From Arthrobacter cryoconiti (GTDB lineage Bacteria; Actinomycetota; Actinomycetes; Actinomycetales; Micrococcaceae), in assembly GCF_020905375.1 (NCBI RefSeq), contig NZ_JAJJBU010000018.1, positions 20,771-84,770 of the forward strand: DNA of 64,000 nucleotides, read 5' to 3'. The position numbers and the translations under genes were made by a program. Under the pieces are notes generated by a model, which ran no database searches, was not told the DNA's origin, and saw only the letters and a program-made list of their open reading frames with translations. Below are positions 10,803-20,310 of this stretch, piece by piece (within the stretch, counting starts at the first letter, position 1; each line of letters starts with the position of its first letter).

Positions 10803-11795
10803 GTGGATAGTTTAGGGACGCTCAAACCATTTGTAACTCCCACTGTGAAGGTTGGCCGCCTCTTTAACGCCTACGACGTCGAAATTTACGCCAAGCTTGA
10901 CCTGCTCCAGCTCGCTGGCAGCACCAAGGAGCGCACTGCCAATGGACTCATCGAGGATCTCCTCGATTCTGGCAAGCTGGTACCAGGCGGGATGATCATT
11001 GAATCCACCTCCGGGAATCTCGGGATCGCCTTAGCGCGGCAGTGCGTAGTGCGGGGGCTCCGCTTCACGGCTGTGGTCGACGAAAACGCTAATCCGCTAG
11101 CCCTGGAACTCATGGAAGCGTACGGGGCTACGGTGAATCACGTTCAGACTCCGCCGGACGGCAACAAACTCGCTGCTCGACGCCGTCGGGTCACTGATCT
11201 CCTGGCAGCGAATCCCGGTTCCGTGACCACCAATCAATATGGTTCGCTGGCCAACCCGCGTGCACACTTTGAAACAACCATGCCGGAGATCATGGCAGGA
11301 TCTGGCGGAAAACTGGACTATCTCTTCATTGCCACCAGCACCACTGGCACGCTTCTTGGCTGCCAGCAGTACGTTCGAGCCCACAGCCTGGACACCAAAA
11401 TCGTGGCCGTTGATTCAGTCGGTTCCGTCCTCTTCGGTGGGACGGCTGGCACCCGCCGGCTCCCGGGGCTGGGCGCCGGAGTTCTGCCAGAACTGGCGGC
11501 CTCTGCCGAGCCGGATCTGGTCTTTGCGGTGGAGGAAATCGATATGGTCCGCGGCTGCCGGCGGCTGGCACATCGCGAGGGCATATTGGCTGGCGCGTCA
11601 ACGGGAGCCATTGTTGCCGCCATGGGCACACTCCTACCCACACTGGATGCCGGCTCACGTGTGGCGTTCATGGTCCACGACACCGGTGTTCCCTACTTAC
11701 AGACCGTTTACAACGATGAGTGGGTTCGCGACACCTTGAACGCCGAGCCTGAGCTAGAAGCTGAGACTGGTGCACAGGAGCTTTCGGCGAAGTGA
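10803..11795 (+). CDS. Cysteine synthase-like PLP enzyme (SbnA / Y4xP type)
   Basis: A 330-residue fold-type II PLP enzyme. Seen: the PLP lysine in LAGSTKERTANGL (K42), the phosphate/substrate loop ESTSGNLGIA (67-76) and the C-terminal GILAGASTGAIVAA loop. The protein differs from housekeeping CysK, whose lysine motif is usually NPxxSVKDR, and resembles enzymes that make diaminopropionate or other beta-substituted alanines. It starts with GTG after GAGGGG (10793-10798). Its stop overlaps the start of the next gene by 4 bases, so the three genes to 14901 are translationally coupled. Substrate is inferred only. Confidence 0.78.
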   Translation: MDSLGTLKPFVTPTVKVGRLFNAYDVEIYAKLDLLQLAGSTKERTANGLIEDLLDSGKLVPGGMIIESTSGNLGIALARQCVVRGLRFTAVVDENANPLALELMEAYGATVNHVQTPPDGNKLAARRRRVTDLLAANPGSVTTNQYGSLANPRAHFETTMPEIMAGSGGKLDYLFIATSTTGTLLGCQQYVRAHSLDTKIVAVDSVGSVLFGGTAGTRRLPGLGAGVLPELAASAEPDLVFAVEEIDMVRGCRRLAHREGILAGASTGAIVAAMGTLLPTLDAGSRVAFMVHDTGVPYLQTVYNDEWVRDTLNAEPELEAETGAQELSAK

Positions 11796-13495
11796 TCCGC
11801 ATAGCCGTCATTGGCGGCGGACCAAAGAGCCTCTATGCGTTGCTGGCCCTCCATGACGCTCTTTCCGGCACCGGATTTGCTGCTGCGAAACTTTCTGCGG
11901 AGGGACGTCCCTCCACTGGATTTCCTGCCACCGCAAAAGCGCAGCTCGTCGTTGATGTTTACGATCCGTTGCCCCCGGGAGCAGGGAGCGTTTGGCGGGT
12001 TGACCAGCCTGAGATCCTGCGTTTGAACGTTAACGCCGGCATTGTCGATGCTTCCTCGTCGCTAAGTGGCGAGGACTTCGGCCGGTGGGTGAATCGGGTG
12101 GTCCCGGAGCTGGCACAGGAAAAGTATCCGCCACGGGCCGTGGTGGGCCGGTATCTGAGAGAGCAGTTCCAGCTTTTGTCCCAGCACGGGAACTTCGCCG
12201 TGACCCATGCACCCTTCGTCGTGACCGGCGTCGAACGTACCGGTCCGCGATGGCACGTCAGCGGCTCCTTCGGGACGCAATCCTATGACGAGGTGCTCGT
12301 GGCCACCGGTCACGGCTTGGCGCAGGCAATCATCGCGGATCCGGTGCCAGGGGCTTTGAATACGAATCCGCTGATCGGGGACTACGCCGCATTCACTTGC
12401 GCACAGATCCCTGCAGGGTCAGAGGTGTGGATTCGTGGAGCTTCCTTGACGGCTTACGATGCTGCGTTGCTGTTGACGGAGGGCAGGGGCGGGACCTGGT
12501 TGCGGGACCCGGACGACGCCGGCAAGGAGTCCCAATGGCGCTACGGTGCCAGCGGGAAAGAGCCGCGACGAATCACGTTCTTCTCCCGCAGTGCATCACT
12601 GATGGATCCCAAGAGCGAGAGCGTGCCTACTGATATTGCCACGTGTCTGACAGTGCACAAAGAGCGGCTGCGCCAGTGGGGCAGGCAGGTGCGGGAGTCG
12701 ACGTCCACCCCGCAGCTGACTCAGGCTGGACTGTGGGCGATCCTGCTGCACGGTGCCCAGGATTGTGCCCGCGTCATGGGTTTGGAAGTCAGCGCGCTGT
12801 CGTTGTGGCGCACTGCTTTGACCGGGATATCGGTTGAGCTTGGCACTGGGACGCCGCCTCTATCCCAGCCGCACCCTGCGGCGATGGCTCTGCGGAACAG
12901 CTTGGCCGTGAATGATCTCAAGGCGCCGTTGACCACCGGCTGGCTTTGGGCCAGGGTGTGGTCTGGGCTCTATGCCGAGCTGGTGTCTGTTATGGACAGA
13001 TTGCCACAAAGTACCCGTGAAGCAGGCCGTTTCGCCAGAGTGGCTCACAGCCTGGAAAAGTTCACTTTCGGCCCTCCTGAGCTGACGGCTCGCAAGTTGT
13101 TGGCGCTTTTTGATGCTGGAATCCTTCACGTTGCGAGGTCCCAGGAGAGACCGCCGACGTCGGCCGTTCTCATTGATGCTGTGACTCCTGCACCCGGGGC
13201 GCTTCGCTCCGCGGCGCCCGGAGGAGATCCTAATAGTGAGATTTTTGCGCAGCTTCTAAACGCTGGCGTAGTCTCGATCCGCCCGGGCGACCGCGGCCTA
13301 TTAACCGAAGCCGATGGGACGTGTGTGGCACAGGATGGCACCCGCAGTGAATCGTTGGCGGCGCTGGGCCGTCCTACGGAAGGCCCTACTTTGGGCCACG
13401 ACACTCTTAACCGTTCCCTGCATGGGGAATACCGTTTATGGGCTCAGCGAGTTGCTGGCCTAGCCCTGATCAAAACGACCCCTAGGACACTGTGA
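11792..13495 (+). CDS. FAD/NAD(P)-binding protein (NAD_binding_9 type)
   Basis: A 567-residue flavoprotein-like protein. The N-terminus IAVIGGGPKSLYALLAL is a Rossmann GxGxxS/A dinucleotide fold of the FAD-NAD(P)-binding family that carries PKS/S in place of the usual last Gly. DPLPPGAGSVWRVDQPE and LNVNAGIVDASSS follow. A second nucleotide-binding region starts near residue 160 (DEVLVATGHG). It starts with GTG overlapping the previous stop. Sitting between a beta-substitution enzyme and a decarboxylase, it could oxidise or hydroxylate their intermediate; that is inference. Confidence 0.72.
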   Translation: MIRIAVIGGGPKSLYALLALHDALSGTGFAAAKLSAEGRPSTGFPATAKAQLVVDVYDPLPPGAGSVWRVDQPEILRLNVNAGIVDASSSLSGEDFGRWVNRVVPELAQEKYPPRAVVGRYLREQFQLLSQHGNFAVTHAPFVVTGVERTGPRWHVSGSFGTQSYDEVLVATGHGLAQAIIADPVPGALNTNPLIGDYAAFTCAQIPAGSEVWIRGASLTAYDAALLLTEGRGGTWLRDPDDAGKESQWRYGASGKEPRRITFFSRSASLMDPKSESVPTDIATCLTVHKERLRQWGRQVRESTSTPQLTQAGLWAILLHGAQDCARVMGLEVSALSLWRTALTGISVELGTGTPPLSQPHPAAMALRNSLAVNDLKAPLTTGWLWARVWSGLYAELVSVMDRLPQSTREAGRFARVAHSLEKFTFGPPELTARKLLALFDAGILHVARSQERPPTSAVLIDAVTPAPGALRSAAPGGDPNSEIFAQLLNAGVVSIRPGDRGLLTEADGTCVAQDGTRSESLAALGRPTEGPTLGHDTLNRSLHGEYRLWAQRVAGLALIKTTPRTL

Positions 13496-14901
13496 TGGAC
13501 GAAAAAATGCACGGCACGGCTCGGTTGACTGCCCGGTTGGAGCCTTGGATGGAGGAGCTGCTGGGCGACCCGGCGCTCTGCGCGGAGCTGGTTGAGAGCC
13601 ACGGCTCCCCCGTCAACATTCACAACTTTGACGCTTTGGGACGCAACGTGAGCGAATTACGTACCGCGGCGGCTGCACACGGGATCGACTTTGAAATTTA
13701 TTATGCCCGTAAGGCGAATAAGACCATGGGTGCTCTTGATCGGGCCGTTCGGGAAGGATGCGGCGTGGACGTCGCAAGCCTGAACGAGTTGCGTCAGTGC
13801 CTGGATGCAGGGGTGCCAGCGGGGCGGATCATTGTCAGTGCGGCCGTGAAATCCAAGGCCTTACTTGAGGTGGCCATTGACTCCGGGGTGACCATCAGTT
13901 TGGACAATGAGGACGAGTTGCGTGATGCCATGGAACTGGCCGGCTGCAAGGCTGAGACGCTCAAGATCGCGTTGCGGCTGGCCATTGAGCACCCGCTGAT
14001 CCCGCCGACCCGTTTTGGCCTTCTTGCTCCCGAATGGCTGCGCATACTCTCCGACGGCGCAGTTGCTAGCCGCGTCAAGGTCGCAGGCATTCACTTCCAT
14101 CTCAACGGCTATGCAGCGAATGCGCGGTCCGTGGGAATCCACCAGGCCCTGGCCGTGATCGGCCAGCTACGAGGCATGGGCCACGAGCCAAGCTTCGTGG
14201 ATATGGGCGGTGGAATACCGATGTCCTATCTGGACAGTGCGCAGCAGTGGGACGATTTTTGGTCCCGGTTGGCGCAGTTGCCCGACGGCGACGAGTCCCT
14301 GACGTGGAAATCGGACAGGCTAGGTGCCGCAGGATCGCTTCCCGGGACGGGCGTCTACCCCTATCACCAGAGACTCATCCGGGGCGGTTGGCTAGATGAA
14401 GTGCTGGGGTATGTGCCTGAATCTGGAACGGATTCCATTGCCGAAGAGCTGCGTGCTGCCAAGATTCAGCTGCGCTGTGAGCCAGGGCGCTCACTCATGG
14501 ATGGTTGCGGGCTTACTCTCACCGAAGTTGCGTTCACCAAGGACCGTAGCGACGGCGTTCCGTTGGTGGGTCTGCATATGAACCGGACACAGTGCCGGTC
14601 TACGTCGGCTGATTTCTTGCTTGATCCGGTGCTTGTCCACGCCGCACCTCCCCGGCGGAAACGTCGTTTTGAGAGCGCATTTCTGGTGGGTGCCTACTGC
14701 ATTGAGGAGGAGCTATTGTTGCGTAGACGTTTTGAATTCCCGGCAGGGGTGGCCGCTGGCGATCTGATTGCGTTCCCCAATACAGCAGGATATTTGATGC
14801 ACATTGTGGAAAGTGCCTCCCATCAGCTGCCCCTTGCCGCCAATGTTCTCTGGGATGGGAACGCATGGGTGGCGGACGGTATTGATGGGGTGAAACTGTA
14901 G
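13495..14901 (+). CDS. Y4yA-type PLP-dependent decarboxylase (DapDC/ODC fold)
   Basis: A 468-residue fold-type III PLP enzyme. PLP lysine K73 is in IYYARKANKTMGAL, KVAGIHFHLNGYA is the substrate/PLP strand, FVDMGGGIPM is the glycine loop, and LRCEPGRSLMDGCG gives the PLP-phosphate binding EPGR. Relatives include diaminopimelate, ornithine and siderophore-pathway (SbnH) decarboxylases. As I recall, the rhizobial y4yA gene also lies near a cysteine-synthase homologue (y4xP), as here. A GTG at 13492 is also possible, but AGGA is spaced 7 bases from this ATG. The start overlaps the previous stop. Confidence 0.82.
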   Translation: MDEKMHGTARLTARLEPWMEELLGDPALCAELVESHGSPVNIHNFDALGRNVSELRTAAAAHGIDFEIYYARKANKTMGALDRAVREGCGVDVASLNELRQCLDAGVPAGRIIVSAAVKSKALLEVAIDSGVTISLDNEDELRDAMELAGCKAETLKIALRLAIEHPLIPPTRFGLLAPEWLRILSDGAVASRVKVAGIHFHLNGYAANARSVGIHQALAVIGQLRGMGHEPSFVDMGGGIPMSYLDSAQQWDDFWSRLAQLPDGDESLTWKSDRLGAAGSLPGTGVYPYHQRLIRGGWLDEVLGYVPESGTDSIAEELRAAKIQLRCEPGRSLMDGCGLTLTEVAFTKDRSDGVPLVGLHMNRTQCRSTSADFLLDPVLVHAAPPRRKRRFESAFLVGAYCIEEELLLRRRFEFPAGVAAGDLIAFPNTAGYLMHIVESASHQLPLAANVLWDGNAWVADGIDGVKL

Positions 14902-15371
14902 GCGGGGGTTCGCGGGTGGAATGGCAAGGACCAAGATTCTGCATCGATGCATCCAAAACAACCTAACGCTCCGGGACGTTTCTCAGCGTGGCTAGACGTT
15001 CTTTTCGCCGTTGTCACCCTGAAGTCGCCAAGATATTGGCTGCCTCTTTTCAACGATATTCAGCGTCGTAACAACGTCCAGCGTTTATCCGCGAGTTGGA
15101 TCTCTTTGTAAATCTCGTATAGCCCGTACAGCTGCCATGTGATGGCACAGTCTGTCATCCGTATTTATCATGCGGATACTGGTACAAGGGATGATAATGC
15201 CCATGAACAAGCCCTGGTTCACAAAATGCACCTATTTCGCAGCGGTAGCGTCCTCTATGGGCCCCGGCGAAACAGCGCTCCCAAAATACTGATTCGTACG
15301 CCAGTAGTTTGTGGACTTTCAAAGCGGCGGAGAATAGTACGATGCCGTCCTAGTCAATACTGATTCATTGT
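14902..15371. other. Gene-poor stretch between the biosynthetic operon and the restriction island
   Basis: No recognised gene. The base composition is more AT-rich than the flanks. The only candidate is a 31-codon plus-strand frame at 15197-15292 (begins MPMNKPWFTKCTYF) with AAGGGA 3-8 bases upstream; I do not recognise it. It could be a remnant of a longer gene or chance. No clear terminator or tRNA is seen. Confidence 0.5.
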
Positions 15372-15845
15372 CTACAAAAGTCCGTACCATCGTTTTAGGA
15401 AATTCGAAAGCGCCAGGGGATCCGACTTGGCCGGGTCAATATGGAATGGAGGCAGTAGATCCAAAGTCTTCACAACGTCGGATTTCATTAGCTCCGCGAA
15501 AGGCTTACGTGCTACTTGAAATCTGATGCCTTGTTTCCATATTTCCCATGTTTCGTCTGTTACAAAACGCCTTTTGCGTAGATCTAGTTCATCCTCACAC
15601 AATCTCAGGTATTGCAGACAGAGTTTGGCATCGGTTTCGTTCAGGCCCGCAACGGGTATCTCAACTCCGATGTCAAACGACAACCTGTCAACGATAGACC
15701 AATAGCGTTGAACATAGACAAGCTCGAATTCCCGGTGCCGTTGTTTCCTTGCGGTAACAAGCTGCATAATCGCGAAAATGACGGCCAGTGCTGTCAGTAC
15801 CGATGCGATGGCGGACACCGCTTCCCAAATTTCGTGCACAATCAT
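15372..15845 (-). CDS. Small membrane-anchored protein downstream of hsdR
   Basis: A 157-residue protein with one N-terminal membrane helix (about 8-30, AVSAIASVLTALAVIFAIMQ) followed by a basic patch (ARKQRHR) and a soluble, largely helical, charged region. It starts 9 bases after the hsdR stop, so it is very likely cotranscribed with the restriction genes. I do not assign a function. Similar one-helix proteins are common in defence islands, but that is context, not evidence of a role. Confidence 0.7.
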   Translation of the reverse strand: MIVHEIWEAVSAIASVLTALAVIFAIMQLVTARKQRHREFELVYVQRYWSIVDRLSFDIGVEIPVAGLNETDAKLCLQYLRLCEDELDLRKRRFVTDETWEIWKQGIRFQVARKPFAELMKSDVVKTLDLLPPFHIDPAKSDPLALSNFLKRWYGLL

Positions 15846-15854
15846 TCCTATCGA

Positions 15855-18800
15855 TCAGTCCAGTTCCGCAGTATCAATTGCTTTTTCCCGCAACCGCTGC
15901 TGCAATCCACCGAGTAGCAGCACTTCCACCAGTTTTCCCGAGTCTGCCATCTCCAGCAGGGCATTGATGGCCTTCTGGTGCCCCTCGCCTGCGACATAGA
16001 CGGCTTCTTCAACGACGTCCGGCAGGGACGGCGAGGAAGCGAAGTCGATCGGCCCGTTGGCCTGGGCTTCACGCTGCAACTGCTCATTACCCTCCGCATG
16101 GACCATGATCGATGAGATGGCGTTGATCTGGTCCTCATCGGAGATCCCGATCCCCTCGAAAAGCTTGTTGATCTTCTCAATCAGCGCTGCCCAAGTACCT
16201 GACCTCTTCTCCCGCGCCACACCGGATCCCGAACCCGTGATCCCCTTCAAGCCTTGCCCCTGGCCATCAACCAGTTTCAGGTCAGCATCCTCAATCTTTT
16301 TCAAGGCGTAGTGCGTCAGCACCACATCGGACAGGTCAAGCTGATTGCCCTTTGCTTTGTCGCTGAGCGCCTTGACGAGCAGCTTGATGTAGATCGCCAG
16401 CTTTTCAATCCGCGTGTCTTGGTAGTTGATTATCTGCGAAAAGAAGTCGTAGGCCTTGTTGAAGGCCGACGCGGTCTTTTGGAATTCCTCCAGCTGGCCG
16501 ATCGCCAGATTATCGTGGTCCGCACGAGCCTGCCGCATCCGTTCCCGGAACACATCTACTGCTGGGTTCAGGTGTGAATACAGTCCGTTGTGGTTCCGCT
16601 GTGCCACCCACTTCTGGGCCACCAATTCCACGTCTTGGTCGTTGTAGATGTTCATGGCGTCCATCTTGGAGACCATGTCGTGGATGACGTCCGGATTGGA
16701 TGCGTCCTGGATCTCGGCGTCCTCGTAGTAGTCCTGGAACGCCGCCAAAATTGTTTCTGGATCGTTGACGAAATCCAGGACAAACGTCTGATCCTTCCCC
16801 GGAATGACTCGGTTCAACCGCGAAAGCGTCTGCACTGCCGTGATGCCGGAAAGTTTCTTGTCCACGTACATGGCAACCAACAGTGGCTGGTCAAAACCGG
16901 TCTGAAATTTGTTCGCGACAATCATGATCTGGAATTCGTCGGTCCCGAACGCCTTGGTAAGCGACCGGCCCTTCAAACCGGCGTTCATCGTGTGCTCGGT
17001 GAATTCGTCAACGCCTAGTTCTGAGTCCACAATCTTGCCGGAAAACGCCACCAGCGTCGCCAGCTCGGACTCGTATCCATGCGCGTGGATGTATTCATCC
17101 ATGTACTTCTTGTACCGGACTGCCTCCCTGCGTGAACCTGTCACCACCATCGCCTTGGCGCGTCCCGCCAGGTGGTGCGCCACGTTGGAGCGGAAGTGCT
17201 CCACTATGACAGCGACTTTTTGCGCAATATTGTGCGGATGGAGCTTCACCCACTGCATCAAGGCCTTTGAGCCCTTGTCGAGCTCCACCTCAATTGACTG
17301 CCCCGCCTCATCGAGATCGGCGATCCTCACGGCCATCGCGTACGTGGTGTAATTCTGCAGCACATCCAGGATAAAACCTTCCTGGATGGCCTGCTTCATT
17401 GAATACAGGTCGAAAACTTGCGGAGCACCATTCTCATCCGGCCGCCCGAACATCTCCACGGTCTTCGCCTTCGGCGTGGCCGTGAACGCGAAGAAAGACA
17501 ACCGCCGCGTCTCCCCCGCCCTGGCCGACATCTCGGCCACCAGCACATCCTCGGCCGTGATGTCTTCCTCGGCTTCCAGGCCGGCAGTCGTGAGCACCTG
17601 CTTGAGTGACTTCGCCGCATTGCCCGACTGCGAGGAATGGGCCTCATCGGCAATGATCGCGTACTTGCGCCCGGCCAGTCCCTTGTTCTTCCGGATCTCC
17701 TCCAGCGCATGGGGGAACGTCTGCAAGGTGACGCCAATGATCTGGCGCCCCTTGATCAGTGCCTCCGCCAGCTGCTGGGATTTGGCGCCCTCGGAGCCAC
17801 GGGTGATCGGCGCGAACACGCCCTTGACCGTCTCCAGCTGCTCAATGGCCTTCTGCAACTGTCCGTCCAGCACGTTCCGGTCACTGATCACAATGACCCC
17901 GTCAAAAACCTTGACGCCCTCCGGGGTGAACAGTGACGCCAGCCGGTATGCGGTCCATGCAATTGAGTCCGTCTTCCCCGACCCCGCCGAGTGCTGGATC
18001 AGGTAGTTGTGTCCTGGCCCCTCAACCCGCGCGGTCGCGGTCAGGGCATTGACCGCCCGCCACTGGTGGTAGCGCGGGAACCGCACGGACTTCTTGAACT
18101 GCTTCTTCCCGGTGATCGGGTCTGTGTCTTCTTCAAAGCGGTAGTGGATGAACTTGCCGATGATCGTCAGCCAGGCATCCTTCTGCAGCACCTTTTCCCA
18201 AAAGTACGACGTCGGGGAGGAACCTTCCACATGAGCGTTCCCCGCGCCGTTGTGCTCACCGGCGTTGAAAGGCAGGAACCGTGTGGACGAACCCTCCAGC
18301 TTAGTTGTCATATGGACTTCACGGTTGGTCACCACAAAGTGGACCAGGGCACCCCGGCCCATAGTCAGTAGGGGCTCTCCCTTGGGATTCCGGTCCTGCT
18401 TGTACTGCTTGATCGCGTCCTCGGCGGACTGTGTCATATCAGTTTTGAGCTCAACCGTTGCCACCGCAATACCGTTCAGGAACAACACCAGATCCAGTGA
18501 TTTCTTAGGTGAGGCAGCGGAGTAGTGGACCTGGCGCATGACCCGCACACGGTTCATTCCGTAACGTTGCACGGTTATTGGGTTCAGTCCGTCAGCTGGC
18601 TCCGGTTGGAACATCTTGAACGACGCCGGCGTGACAGCGAAGCCCTTCTTGATAGCGTTCAGTGTGCCGCCACCATTGATGGGCTCCGACGACATGACGG
18701 ATGCCAGCCGATCCAGGATCCGAACCTCTGCCTTTGCCTGCATCGTCGGGTTCAGATCCGGCTTGATCACCTTCGCCAACTCATCGGGAGCTGTCTCCCT

Positions 18801-18938
18801 CAGCCAGGCGAACACGTCCTCCGGGAATAGCCCACGTTCACGGTCGTAGTCGCCATCGTTCTTTGAATACAGCCACCCATGAGACTCCAGGTACTCGCAC
18901 AACTCTGCTTCGAAATGCTGCTCGTGACTAATGGACAA
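15855..18938 (-). CDS. hsdR: Type I restriction enzyme R (translocase/nuclease) subunit
   Basis: A 1027-residue ATP-dependent DNA translocase and endonuclease. The N-terminal nuclease core is SLDLVLFLNGIAVATVELK (the D...ExK pattern). The helicase part has Walker A HSAGSGKTDSIAW and DEAH box IIADEAHSSQSG, followed by FFAFTATP and QTGFDQPLL. The C-terminal helical region binds the methylase. The frame extends upstream, but the TTG at 18938 preceded by GGAGGGGGAG is the likely start, which overlaps the hsdS end by 11 bases. No catalytic residue appears lost, so the system looks functional. Confidence 0.92.
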   Translation of the reverse strand: MSISHEQHFEAELCEYLESHGWLYSKNDGDYDRERGLFPEDVFAWLRETAPDELAKVIKPDLNPTMQAKAEVRILDRLASVMSSEPINGGGTLNAIKKGFAVTPASFKMFQPEPADGLNPITVQRYGMNRVRVMRQVHYSAASPKKSLDLVLFLNGIAVATVELKTDMTQSAEDAIKQYKQDRNPKGEPLLTMGRGALVHFVVTNREVHMTTKLEGSSTRFLPFNAGEHNGAGNAHVEGSSPTSYFWEKVLQKDAWLTIIGKFIHYRFEEDTDPITGKKQFKKSVRFPRYHQWRAVNALTATARVEGPGHNYLIQHSAGSGKTDSIAWTAYRLASLFTPEGVKVFDGVIVISDRNVLDGQLQKAIEQLETVKGVFAPITRGSEGAKSQQLAEALIKGRQIIGVTLQTFPHALEEIRKNKGLAGRKYAIIADEAHSSQSGNAAKSLKQVLTTAGLEAEEDITAEDVLVAEMSARAGETRRLSFFAFTATPKAKTVEMFGRPDENGAPQVFDLYSMKQAIQEGFILDVLQNYTTYAMAVRIADLDEAGQSIEVELDKGSKALMQWVKLHPHNIAQKVAVIVEHFRSNVAHHLAGRAKAMVVTGSRREAVRYKKYMDEYIHAHGYESELATLVAFSGKIVDSELGVDEFTEHTMNAGLKGRSLTKAFGTDEFQIMIVANKFQTGFDQPLLVAMYVDKKLSGITAVQTLSRLNRVIPGKDQTFVLDFVNDPETILAAFQDYYEDAEIQDASNPDVIHDMVSKMDAMNIYNDQDVELVAQKWVAQRNHNGLYSHLNPAVDVFRERMRQARADHDNLAIGQLEEFQKTASAFNKAYDFFSQIINYQDTRIEKLAIYIKLLVKALSDKAKGNQLDLSDVVLTHYALKKIEDADLKLVDGQGQGLKGITGSGSGVAREKRSGTWAALIEKINKLFEGIGISDEDQINAISSIMVHAEGNEQLQREAQANGPIDFASSPSLPDVVEEAVYVAGEGHQKAINALLEMADSGKLVEVLLLGGLQQRLREKAIDTAELD

Positions 18939-20310
18939 CGAACTCCCCCTCCAACGACTGTTGCTTCGACGCCACGGCATCGCGCACATCGATCTTGCCG
19001 GTAACTGCAGCCGAAATCAGCGCCGCACGCCGTTCTTTCGACAACGCAATCGATTCCTTGGCATCTGCAATGGCTAAATCGAATTCGTTCGTTTCCCGAT
19101 TCAAAAAGTCGACTATTTGAGCCTGTTGATCTTTCGCCGGAACGACTACGGGCATCATCTGGATCTTGGGGATTGGCAAGTTCTGGACTATCGAGCCACT
19201 GGTTTCTACATCAATGTAGCTACGCATATGCGGCATGTAGAGGTTCCAAAGCAATAATTGTGGGTCAAGTTTGATTTGATCACATTTTAGTAGAACCATC
19301 CTTTGACCAAGCGCATAGATGCTGTCCGCCGGAACGAGAGCAGCCTCTCCTGCCGGGGCTTCACGGGTGAAGAAGATGTCCCCCTTCGACGGACGGCCTT
19401 TGGCCGTGCGCACCTGGTAAGTGTCACGACTAATGTCCAGCCCGCGATCAGGACTAAACCGCCCGTCTCGCACGCAGCTCGTCTTTACGCTGACGAATTC
19501 ACCAGCGACATCTTCGTCTGGCGTCGTGTGCAGGCAATCAATGACCCTGGATGTTACGTGTTCAAGCCGTTGAATGGTCCATCCGGCAGGAATCGCATCC
19601 AACCATTCAACACCGCTGCACTCCAGCGACACCTTAGGGTCGAGGCCCTTGGTGACGGCTTGCGTGATGGTTGCCGCGCGGCGTTCGTTCAGCAGGGAGA
19701 TGAGTTTTTCCTGGTCGGCGATGAACGCGTCAATCTCGGCCGTCTCACGGTCCAAATAGTCACCAATTTGTTCGGCCTCATGAACTGATGGAGTCGGCAC
19801 CCTTAGGTACTTCATCGTGTTTTGGCTCAACCCAACACGCGTAACACCCGGAGTCTTATTCTCGAAGGTGGTCTTAACGTACTTCGATTCGAACAAATAT
19901 CGGATGAAACGACTGTACCGGGTATCATTTGGCCTGTAAATTGCCAAATGATACCCGAAAACAACCCCTGGCATGTCGTTTCGCACATATGCCGGAATAC
20001 CAATATCGTCCGAAGTTTCGGAATCCTTGGTGATTGCAACATCCCCAGATTTTGGAGTGAACGCCATGATCTGCGAAGGAGTCGCCGTTGCCTTCATATA
20101 GTGCGGATCGTCAACAAGAACGTCGTTGTAGTACACGTCAGTGTAATTGCACAGACGAACCGGTACCTCGTCGTCGTAAGATTTCTTGTCAACGGTGCTG
20201 GTCACAACACGACTGATCGCCGTTGCTGGCTGAACTGTCCAGTGCTTCGGCACGTCGCCGAGCCACTCAACTCCGCTCGCCCGATAGTGCGGATACGGCT
20301 TGAGGCTCAT
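18928..20310 (-). CDS. hsdS: Type I restriction-modification specificity subunit S
   Basis: A 460-residue DNA-recognition subunit with the typical two-fold layout. Target domains begin SGVEWLGDVPKHW (residue ~12) and SGVEWLDAIPAGW (~230). Each is followed by a helical spacer with a similar end (LNERRAATITQAVTKG and SKERRAALISAAVTGK). Two different target domains imply a bipartite recognition sequence that cannot be read from the DNA. The start ATG overlaps the hsdM stop by 4 bases (ATGA), so translation is coupled. Confidence 0.92.
   Translation of the reverse strand: MSLKPYPHYRASGVEWLGDVPKHWTVQPATAISRVVTSTVDKKSYDDEVPVRLCNYTDVYYNDVLVDDPHYMKATATPSQIMAFTPKSGDVAITKDSETSDDIGIPAYVRNDMPGVVFGYHLAIYRPNDTRYSRFIRYLFESKYVKTTFENKTPGVTRVGLSQNTMKYLRVPTPSVHEAEQIGDYLDRETAEIDAFIADQEKLISLLNERRAATITQAVTKGLDPKVSLECSGVEWLDAIPAGWTIQRLEHVTSRVIDCLHTTPDEDVAGEFVSVKTSCVRDGRFSPDRGLDISRDTYQVRTAKGRPSKGDIFFTREAPAGEAALVPADSIYALGQRMVLLKCDQIKLDPQLLLWNLYMPHMRSYIDVETSGSIVQNLPIPKIQMMPVVVPAKDQQAQIVDFLNRETNEFDLAIADAKESIALSKERRAALISAAVTGKIDVRDAVASKQQSLEGEFVVH

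Noticed and set aside
14902..15371. Search for a tRNA or attachment site at the edge of the restriction island
   Set aside because: No tRNA-like fold and no direct repeat pair flanking the island was found by eye.
15612..18830. Several plus-strand frames opposite hsdR
   Set aside because: No family character and no ribosome binding sites; they mirror the codon bias of hsdR.
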